A stretch of 64,000 bases of DNA. Source: Parastagonospora avenae f. sp. tritici 18332-5 (Eukaryota > Ascomycota > Dothideomycetes > Pleosporales > Phaeosphaeriaceae). The notes beneath the pieces are model-generated. The model saw nothing but the letters and a program-made list of their open reading frames with translations, did not search any database and had not been told where the DNA came from. This document shows positions 55,513 to 64,000 of this stretch, piece after piece; positions within the stretch are counted from its first letter, which is position 1, and the number at the start of each line of letters is the position of its first letter. The position numbers were made by a program, and so were the translations under genes. The DNA lies in contig JAFJTR010000019.1 in assembly GCA_022559985.1 (NCBI GenBank), positions 1-64,000 on the forward strand, read 5' to 3'.

Positions 55513-58500
55513 GATTGTTATAGATGAAGGAATGAATGGACTGGTATGAAGATACCGAAGGAGTGTATGATCAGCTGAAACTGTGAAGGATGGGATGATC
55601 AAGATCAAGTAAAAACATCGTGGTCCTCCTCCGCACTTATACTCGAGGAGTGAGAAATACGAAGACGCCCCACGCCGCCAACATTTCACGCCCCCCCCGG
55701 CGCCCCGGCGCAGTTGTGCACTGAGCTGTCTTGCATTCTTTTGGGCAAGTACAGCGGGCATGGGTTTCAGAATCAAAACTGCCCAGCTCGCGCCAATACG
55801 TGCGAATAAGGTTGAATTCACTTTTCCAATGGCCCGGTTCCGACACCCCAATCAGTTGCCAGGAACAGTGCAAGAGTGTCGCTACCCAAGTCTCGATCCC
55901 GAGTGCCGCGTGGATTGTGGAAATGAGATACCCACCCTTGGCATAAGGCAGTGCCGTCATGAAGGCACCGAGCAAATCGGAGTCCGAGCGGTTGGGCCAC
56001 GTCGAGGGAAGACATGCCTGCTATCGATAAGCGCATACGCAAGACGAAAAGATCTTCGTCTCGCCGGATGGCCGTTGGTGGATAGAGAGAGGGGCTGACT
56101 GCTAGGTACAGGATATAGTACGTGTTCACGCAGGAACAAGATTCTGGACATTCAAAGTGGGCACTAGGTGGAGAGCTGAAGTCGTAGGGTTAGTCAGGCA
56201 CCTAGGCGTCGATGTTCGCTTAGTCGTGTGCTAGAAGGCGCCAACCGTGACACGAAGTCCCGTCCCGCGTCGTCCGAGGGAGATCACCACGTTTCATTAA
56301 TGAAAAACGTCCTGTCAGCTCCAACCATTGGCTAGCAGCTAATATGTCGCCAGAAATGAAGCGTAGCGTCCTGCGATCTGGACCAGATTCTGTCTCCCGT
56401 TTCCAGACGTTCTTGCTGCAGAGGCAGAGACATGTTGCAAAAGTCAAGCACAAGGCCTCGTCCGAGCCGCGCGTCTCAACCACTTAGGACCTGCATAAGT
56501 GTCCCAGGCACCGTCAACAGTCATTGGCGAACACCATGCGAACGCATGCACAAATCGTAGCGTCATAAGTCGCCGAAGTCGAGACTCCTTGCTCCACGAA
56601 TCACGACTTGTGTGTTTCTAGCCCCATGCGAGTTGTGGAAGATGACTTTTACTATGATCGGTCGGCTTTCCATGTCTCGCTTGCTAAAAACATGCACAGC
56701 AGGAAGACATTCTAGACAAAAAGCCTCGTCGGCAAGTTGCAGCGCCCTCGCTCTACGCATCCTCCGGCGTAGCATCACTGGCCACGTCTTTGCCAGCGCA
56801 GCCATCCTGGAGCAAGCCCCAGCGCCCCATGACCCGACTTGATGACGTCGATGGGTACTCGACCACGACAGCATCGTCGAAATGAAGGAAGTTTAGGGCT
56901 ACTTGCAAGCGACATGACAAGTGTGGTCTTACTACTGGTTGTACAAAAGGCGGTATCTGAGACCAGCCCACGTTACTCGACAGCACATTACAGATTCCCC
57001 AGACTAAGCGACCGATCAAACTCGGTAGTAATCTCTTATGCATCTCAACACTTTGAGATTGGTCATCTGCTCAAGGTTTTGCAGATGATCATCTCCACCT
57101 TACACATTTCTGCAGTGTGCGACAAACTCTGACTATCTTGACATGGTCATGAGTGTCAGAGTTTTACCAAGTCCCGCAGCAGTAGTCTCTGCAAAATATC
57201 TGCCCTTGCGCCTAACATACCTAGCCCACATACTTTGATAGGCGTGAAGTAATGCGGTGCACACATCTCCACCGCGCGCGCGACTTTGCAAAGGCATGCG
57301 CACACATTCGTCGCATGAGCACAATTTCCCTCAACATCTCTCCCTGTTCTTGGCTTCAGTCTTGTCTCTGGTGAGAGACTGTCCACTCTTTCTCTATTTT
57401 TGCAGTCTGCCCGCAACGGTCCGATTCTCGGATGTGACGCAGACCCCGGCGTCGATTCGCTCGGATGCTACCCGGTCGGAGATTACCTCCACAAATGCTC
57501 ACAACAAAAGGGCTGACCAACTCGACCTTCAAGTTCGACTTGGCCAACATTTAGGTGCCTCGTTAGAAGGCGTAAAAAAGAGAGAGATGGTCTATCAAGA
57601 CGTCGCGCGGGCCTGACCAACTCGACCCGGCCAACACAACAACAACATTCTGGATGCCTGAATGCATAGGCGCAAGAATAGAGAGGATCTATTTTGAGGT
57701 CGTGCAGGCTTGGCCAAGTGACCAACTCGACCTTCAACTCAACTCGGTCAATACTTTGGATGCCTGAGGATTAAGACGTAAAAAAAGAGATAGGTCTTTC
57801 ATTGAATGTCGTGCGGTGCTTCTAAATAGTCGCCCAGTGTTTTCGTGTTTCGCTCAACATCGTATTTATAGTGTGCACATATCCACGATGCATTATGATT
57901 TCTGCAAACACGACTCTGGAAGTAACGTATCCTCCTGAGCCTTCACTACCGATGAAATTCGCTTTCAAAGAGCCGCTATCTAATTAAGGCTTTGCGTCGT
58001 CTGCGAGTACTCTGCAGCTAGGACTCGAGCTCATAGTCTTCACGGGTGTACTAAATGTGAATTTCTAGGAGCCTGAATATTTACGCAGCTACAGGATGCT
58101 TTGCCTGACTCCATAGAGATACGTGAATATACACAGGCTACCTCTTCATCGGCACTCCTTTCACCTGCCTAGTCATGTATTCACCAACGCTCCAGCACCA
58201 CCTTGCGCTACATCCGTACACATCATTTTGGGAGTGTTGGTATATACCCAATCAGGCAAGGTTTTCCGAGGTGTCTATTATAGCAAACTTTTTGCGTGAA
58301 AGTAAAGGCTCCTATCGACTACAAATTGTTTTTAGAGCAACTGCTTTCCATGAAATAATTGCTACTTTCGACACTATGAATCTACTTCCGGATTAGGAAG
58401 GTACCAACTCTCCCTGACCTGTGATGGGAGTAGTGAGGAGACAAGTTCACACTAAGTAGTGTAACAATTCGTGCCTGTTCTCACGCGCTACAGCAAATAG

Positions 58501-58829
58501 GATGCCGTAGCAATAGCTAAGGCTGCCTATCTCTAAGGTCTCTTTAAGGATGTGTTACAGTCTAACAAGATCTTTAAAGCTATGAAGGCTAGTATATAGC
58601 ATGCTAGATAGTGTCTTAAGAGGGTCGCGGGTTAAAGCAGAGCTGGCACGAATAGTTGCGGCACCTAGTGGCCATGCTTGTTTTCCTTGATCTTTGTGTG
58701 AAAGCGTCCGACTTCACCCACGCCTCCAGTCGCTTCTAACAATCGAACACAACCCAACATCTCATCGCCCTCCCATATCCTCCAAATCAAACCCATCACA
58801 GCCGTCCACCCAAAACCTACTCATCATCA
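55513..58829. other. Long gene-free stretch, about 3.3 kb
   Basis: No frame has a recognisable motif. The first part would be the GH128 promoter. It contains the tandem repeat at 57515-57812 and an A+T-rich, TAG-rich segment at about 58440-58640 that may be a degraded repeat. Confidence 0.4.
57515..57812 (+). repeat. Three diverged tandem copies of a ~100-bp unit
   Basis: Copies start at 57515, 57615 and 57720, each with GACCAACTCGACC. Shared words follow in order: GGCCAACA or GGTCAATA, GGATGCCTGA (GGTGCCTCG in copy 1), a GCGTAAAAAAGAGAGA-like run, a TCTAT-like word and GTCGTGCGGG-like sequence. Copy periods are 100 and 105 bp. The copies are not open in a common frame, so this is probably a non-coding minisatellite-like repeat. 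Confidence 0.65.
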
Positions 58830-59450
58830 TCACAGCCCCAATCCCTCCAATTCCCCCTCCTCCACCCCCCTCGTCCAAACACTCAACCTCTCCTCCCCTC
58901 CACCCCCACTAACCCCCCTAACAACCCTCTCCCCCCACTCTCTAAACCCCAATTTCCCCAACAACCCCTTCGCCTCGCCGTTCGTCTCATCCGTCAACGC
59001 CGCAAACTTCTCCACCCCTTTCTCCCGCCTATACCACTCCATCAACGCCTGCGCGGCTTCCTTCGCAAACCCTTTCCCATGGTACTGCGGAAGGAAATTG
59101 AAACCGATGTCTGGGATCAGCGGGCCTGGGTGGGAGGGATAGCGCTGCAGTTGGAGAGTCACGACGCCGATGAGTTCTTGATTTTCGGGGGAGAAGGGGG
59201 AGGTGTGGGAGGGGCGCAGGGAGACTAGGTAGCGTCCGTATCCTGTGCGTGCGAGACGTTCTGACGCGGTGGCGATGAATGAGCGCGCGGCTTCGCGGTC
59301 GGGGACGGCGGTTGGGCCGGAGGGATTGTGTTTGATTGATGCGGGGTTGTGGAGGAGGGCGACGGCGAAGTCGCAGTGGGCGTCGTTGGAGGGGGATTGG
59401 TGGGAGATAAAGAGGCGAGGGGTGGTGATGTGGAAGTTTGGATCGGACAT
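58830..59450 (-). CDS. GNAT-family N-acetyltransferase
   Basis: This intronless gene encodes 206 residues from ATG 59450. A frame open upstream to 59573 would add an unlikely His/Arg-rich leader, and MSDPNFHITTPRLFISH is the classic start of RimJ/RimL-like GNATs. The fold continues CDFAVALLHNPAS, ELIGVVTLQLQRYP (beta4), PDIGFNFLPQYHGKGFAKEA (acetyl-CoA loop, Q/R-x-x-G-x-A type) and FAALTDETNGEAKGLLGKLG. Such enzymes move acetyl from acetyl-CoA to an amine on a protein, amino acid or small molecule; the substrate is unknown. The gene is G+C-rich and complete. Confidence 0.85.
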   Translation of the reverse strand: MSDPNFHITTPRLFISHQSPSNDAHCDFAVALLHNPASIKHNPSGPTAVPDREAARSFIATASERLARTGYGRYLVSLRPSHTSPFSPENQELIGVVTLQLQRYPSHPGPLIPDIGFNFLPQYHGKGFAKEAAQALMEWYRREKGVEKFAALTDETNGEAKGLLGKLGFREWGERVVRGVSGGGGEERLSVWTRGVEEGELEGLGL

Positions 59451-60044
59451 GGTTGGGGACGAGAATGTAGGTACACGTTTGGTGCTTCTTAGGTCTTGGC
59501 GATGACGGGTTGTGTGGAGGTGAAGTGCTTGTCTCGCAAGCGTGATCGGTTTTGAAGGATGCTGATGAGTCACACCGAATCTTACGGCGGTAGTCTGACC
59601 ACACTAGAAAGAAAGAGGAAGCTCGTTGCTGTAGGATCAAGTATGCTGTCGATAGTAAGAGGAGGTCCATACAGTATGAGTACATTCACCATCGTCACCC
59701 TCTACAGACACGACACAATGCGAAGCGAACGAAAAAATCAATAATAAGCGAACCTTGCGTTGAGCAAGTCCCTAGTCTATTCCAATAAAGTAATCCAATG
59801 GCCCAATGGCCAGTCTAAGATGTCATAAAGCCCATAATTCGTAACTCTAGGATCTGCGCAAAGAAGTCGCGATATGGCGCCATGTGTCGTGCGACACAGT
59901 ATTATGGCGACATCCCCGCAAACCTCTAGTATAAACAGACCATCGAACACCACTCGTAGTGATGAAGTTGACACCTTTCGCTAAAAATGCTTCGACCAAA
60001 CAACACCACTAGATTTGTGTAAATGAAAATCTTCCTCGATCAGC
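59451..60044. promoter_or_regulatory. GNAT upstream and TamA downstream region
   Basis: About 0.6 kb with the promoter of the acetyltransferase gene and the 3' end of the transcription factor. No gene is seen. Confidence 0.35.
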
Positions 60045-62468
60045 TCACATGGAGCGCGGCGAATTCCCCGCAGTCTGCGGCCGACTACTCGTCTGACTTC
60101 CAAACTGGCTACCGTCATTGAAGCCCTGGAAGCTATCTGCAGACATTGTCCTCCCCAGATCATCGCCATCCGCCATATGCGTATCCTCGCCAGACCCGTC
60201 AAAGTGGTGCGGTGGACCCTTGTTGGACTGGAACATGCGCGGCGCAGCAGGAGGTACACCAGCGCTGCTGATTTGCTCTGCCAGACTAGGTTTCTCGGCG
60301 AGATTGTTCAGCATGGCACGACTTGCGTCTAGCATTGATACAGCGTAATCAAGGAAGTCTGCGCGCTTGGCGGAGACGGAGAGAGTCCAGCGGTATTCGC
60401 GCAGGCGAAGCTTGTAGAATTCGGCCTCTTCTTTTGCAGGCGCAGTAGCCCAGAGAAGCGATCCAAAAGTCCCGATAAGGGTGAAGTTGACTTTGGATGC
60501 AAAGTACCAGAAGGCTTGGAGATGTTCGGGCTTGAGACGGTTGACAAAGTCCATAGCAGAGATGAGGCGTGTCTTTGCAGCGTTCCGACACATGAACAAG
60601 CCGTATGAGTCGGGATTGGTTGAGTCAAGAGATTGTACAATGCGACGATGGAGAGTGATCTCGGTTGCAAAGTATGCCAGGTGGAGGTACCCCGTCGAGG
60701 TAAGCTTGTTCTTGCTCAATGGCGCATGCATTTTGACCTCTGCAGGTAGCTTCTCGTGCCACTGACGAAGTTTGATCTGTACAGGCTTCGCACGCGCAAG
60801 AATGAGCTCTGTCGACTTCCGCCCAGCATTCGCGAAATCGTGGATCGCGACCTGTGTGTAGAATGTATCCATGACCTCCGCCATAATTTGGGTCAGAGCA
60901 ATCATCTGTGCGAACAAGATGCGCCCGCGTTGGTTCTCCTCTTGTTCATCTTCAGTTTCTTCTTCTCGGGTGTCGTACCCGTCGCCCTCCTCGTTGAAGT
61001 CTTCCTCGGTAATCGGCTTCACGGCCCAATTAGCGTTGAAGATGTGCGATGGGCGCCCATGGATCAATGAGCTCCACTTGTCTTGCATGTACAATGCCCA
61101 AGCAATTCGCTTCCTCAAGCCGCGCTCCCACAAAGGCACCGACCATGAAGAGCAGTCAAGGTGAAGACCGAGTTCTTGACCGATGGCGACCAGTTGAGTC
61201 GTAAGACTCCAGGAGTCTGCCTCTGGACGTTGTAGCAGCAACAAACCAGCTTGAACTGTGGACAGCTTCGGCCTTTCCATGGCGATGGTCAGCGACTTCA
61301 TCGCAATCACTTCCAACCTCGCGGCATCTGGCTTGGAGTACTTGGCCAAATTCGGGTTGAGCGACCACCAATTCAGCGCCAGAATGTACATGCCGGCCAA
61401 CAGAGCCGGCGAGAAGGTGCGGTCGCCATTCTTGTACCGCTCAATAAAGAGATGTTTCTGAATAATAGGGAAGTTTGGATGTACTACCTCAAAGTACAAA
61501 TCTAGCAATGCAGGGCCATGAGGATGGATAAGCTGCTCAGTCTGGTTCAGTGCTTCGACCTCGCCAGCATAGTCTTGGGTGGTTTCGTCAGGCAGCATGA
61601 TGAAACATTCATGGTCATTGACTCTCCGAAGCGTGCCAAGATCAAATGTCGATTCGTTGCGGGTGTCAAATTGCGAGAGACCAATGAGTAGAGAGTCGAA
61701 AGGCGAACTTAGACCAATGTACCTGCTGTGTTGGCGGCGCTGTAGACCTAATGTCTCGCCCAACTGAGGGAGATGGATGTTGGCCAATGGCGGCTGTCTT
61801 GGTGGGGGGCTTGGCGCAGTCGCAGTGATGGTCGGTGTGGACAGCGCTAGTGGTGGTGGCTCTGTGTCGACGGACCTACAAGACGATTAGCGCAGGTACT
61901 TGGTACATGATGCATCACGCGACGACAATGTTCGTGGACGTAGTGCTAAAGTTTGAAGCACAGATGCCGACACGTCAAGGAGGCTGGTACGGTTACACGT
62001 GGGCACGTGACGCGCTAGACGGGACGAAAAGGGAATAGCAGTACCACCTCAACTTGACATGTGGAAGCGAAAATCAAGCACACGGCCTGGCGTACAGTAG
62101 TGGAAAGCCTAAACGTACCTCTTCTTCGTAGTGCTAGGGGAATCTTTCTTGTCGCCGTCGACGACCTTCCTCTTACGGGGCAGTGGGCTCTGCACAAAGG
62201 TACACTCTTGCTTGTGGAACTCACACAAGACACACAGTGCAGCACCCTCGTGTATCACGCAACGGCTCTTTCTTCGCCTGCAGGCGTCACACGGACGCTC
62301 TCGCCGTGAGCGGATATTAGAGACGGGGCCGTTGGTGGAGGTGGGCTTGCCGACGACCAAGTTCTCTTTGCCCGGCGGAGGCTTCTGGGGTTTGCGAGGG
62401 CGGGCAGCGGCAATGGGTACTGGCATTGGGCGTGGCATAGCAGGCTGTATAGCTACGGCTGTCGTCAT
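60045..62468 (-). CDS. Zn2Cys6 transcription factor, TamA/DAL81-type nitrogen co-regulator
   Basis: Two exons (62468-62119, 61875-60045; 243 bp intron) encode 726 residues, close to the 739 I recall for Aspergillus TamA. A Pro/Arg-rich N-terminus precedes a Zn2Cys6 cluster, RERPCDACRRRKSRC then CVLCEFHKQECTF (C-x2-C-x6-C-x8-C-x2-C-x6-C), followed by PLPRKRKVVDGDKK (basic linker). The fungal transcription factor domain contains LDLYFEVVHPNFPIIQKHLF, PALLAGMYILALNWW, LLLLQRPEADSWSLTTQLVA, GLHLDCSSWSVPLWERGLRK and RIAWALYMQDKW. The zinc-cluster wording (RPCDACRxRKSRC, CVLCEFHxQxCTFxQSP) and length point to TamA/DAL81, which helps GATA and pathway factors switch on use of secondary nitrogen sources. 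The start is the first ATG of the frame. Complete, no broken motif. Confidence 0.85.
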
Positions 62469-64000
62469 ATCGGTCTCGGGCGCTGACGATGCGCTCAAGA
62501 GATAAGGGCAGATAGAGAGGGATGGGCTGTGCTTAGTTGCAGCTAGGACGACCAGGTATACCACCAGCTACTGATAAAGCGCGGGCCGTGGCTAGTCTAC
62601 GGCGTGCTGGTGCCGAGAAGTGAGTGCGAAAGCAAGATTGCTGTACTGCACCAGTCACACGACGCCGAGAAAGATAGAGTCCTGGAAGCGAAAGTTGGCC
62701 AGGGCTTATCGCGTGGGTGCGGGTAGATGCACGGAGATATATTGGGCAAGTCGGGAGAAAGTAACTCGAGTCGGATAGTGCTTCGGGAGTGTCAAGACGG
62801 ATGTCCCAGGTTGCCAGTCACGGCCGCGAGAAGAATGAGGTGGTCGATGGTTCGCGCCGTCATTGAGGGTCCTGAGGATGTAGAGTGCACACGCGACCGG
62901 AATTTTGCGGACTTGGGCGCGGAGATGGGGTAGGATGCGAGCTATGACCCAGTGTGGGGCGAGGGCAAACGCAGCATCGGGGTGGGAGTCGTGCAGAGGC
63001 AAGTTATGCTGGCGAGAGCGTTGCGAGAGTCTTTTGAGGTTCGACGCGACACCATGTACGGGAACATGTGCCTGGCATGGCAGCACGGGCCGTCGTTTAC
63101 GTGATGGGAACTTCGGAGCGCTGAGAGCGGCTAGTCGCTTGCAATACAGCCAGCGAGCCATCCGGACACCAAGTGATAAGAAGACTACGGAGCCAATGGG
63201 GCGCTGCTATCCCCCACTGCCCAAAGCTGCGCGTAAAAGTATTATGCCAACTCTGGCTGCTCTATCTCTGCATCATCTCCAGACTGCTATCGCTGCGCAT
63301 CGTTCCCTGCCACCCAGCCAAGCAGCAATTACTGTTAGGTACTGCTTTCCACATTTAGCATTGGCACTGCCAGATGCACGTCACTTGCGACGTCCTCTCG
63401 ATGCAACATCATCTACCGCAAATCCGGTATGCTTGGTGTAGCGTTTGGAAGCATTTTGCCATGATATGGCCTGACAGTTGCAGAGCTCCCTTCCAGAACG
63501 GAAGCGAAGGGCTCATTGTGATGTCAAGATGCCCTGAAAATGCTCGTAAGAATGCATCATTAGACGAATCTGGACAATCGTGATTCCCAAACTACCGTAA
63601 ACCAGCCTCCGCACGAGTCCCATCTCCACATTGGACCCTATCGTGTGCCCAATTTTCCGCTCCGCTCTCCCTTGCCGTCGTCTCACCGCTCGCCCTTCAG
63701 GCAAAAGCGCCTTCCGCCCCGATTACCGGCATATCGTTGCGATAACCTCCGCCAATCCTGGTCAGACAAGATAGTCGCATGTCATGTCAGCCTCCTTCAA
63801 TGTTCCCAGCGCGACTCAGTTGCCCAACCAAGAAATCGTCCTCGAAATGTCGTGCATTTGTACGTAAAATATTAGACTAGCGACACCGCGATCTGCCAAC
63901 AACCTCAACTTTGGGTGCAAATCCTGAACAATGACGAAACGGCTTCGGTAGCACCGGTCGCGCTGATGTCGCAATTCACTTTGCTCCAAGATAGAGCGGT
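62469..64000. other. TamA-type gene upstream region; no gene seen to the window end
   Basis: About 1.5 kb. Overlapping frames at 62706-63161 (minus) and 62905-63441 (plus) have no recognised motif, signal peptide or splice structure. The first several hundred bases are presumably promoter. Confidence 0.4.

Noticed and set aside
57515..57812. Tandem repeat considered as a CRISPR-like array
   Set aside because: Units are about 100 bp, diverged, contiguous without spacers, and the genome is fungal.

Overview
The window is nuclear DNA of a filamentous ascomycete (Pezizomycotina; the family mix suggests Dothideomycetes, which is inference). The evidence is many 45-60 bp GT-AG introns with CTAAC/CTGAC branch sites, fungal-only families (fungal-type transcription factors, DUF3176, DUF7707, WSC, CBM18, GH128), and a Copia relic whose stop codons fit repeat-induced point mutation (RIP).

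Layout. 0-2.6 kb: a decayed Copia reverse transcriptase fragment next to a small secreted CBM18 chitin-binding gene. 5-9.2 kb: a very long secreted WSC protein made mostly of a Leu-Pro-Ser repeat. 10.3-17 kb: an intronless cytochrome P450, a ZIP metal transporter and a fungal transcription factor. 17.6-21 kb: a broken second copy of the CBM18 gene and a broken F-box-like gene. 22-33.1 kb: a mostly conserved block with a ChaC-type gamma-glutamylcyclotransferase (seven exons, one of 5 nt), COQ6 (with a GC-AG intron), an orphan Ser/Pro-rich gene, a DUF7707 GPI-anchored protein, a PX-domain protein and a SAS4-domain protein. 34-43.4 kb: an accessory stretch dominated by decay, with a DUF3176 pseudogene, two related F-box-like loci (one broken, one probably working), a SAP-like orphan gene, a hydrolase-ankyrin relic and a broken eEF1A-like GTPase gene. 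43.8-49.9 kb: TMA22, ERG10 and SNU114, all intact. 50-54.5 kb: a broken membrane-anchored aspartic-protease-like gene and a broken flocculin-repeat adhesin. 54.6-62.5 kb: a secreted GH128 glucanase, about 3.3 kb with no gene but with a diverged tandem repeat, a GNAT acetyltransferase and a TamA/DAL81-type nitrogen regulator.

How the genes relate. I see no convincing biosynthetic cluster. The conserved genes serve separate core functions: ubiquinone (COQ6), sterol/isoprenoid precursor (ERG10), splicing (SNU114), translation re-initiation (TMA22), chromatin (SAS4), nitrogen control (TamA). The accessory genes share a cell-wall and surface theme (CBM18, WSC, DUF7707, flocculin repeats, GH128). 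The main pattern is selective decay: conserved genes read cleanly through all their introns, while at least eight accessory genes carry in-frame stops and frameshifts. Exon boundaries below were built by hand from splice motifs, phase continuity and family motifs; no search or alignment was run.
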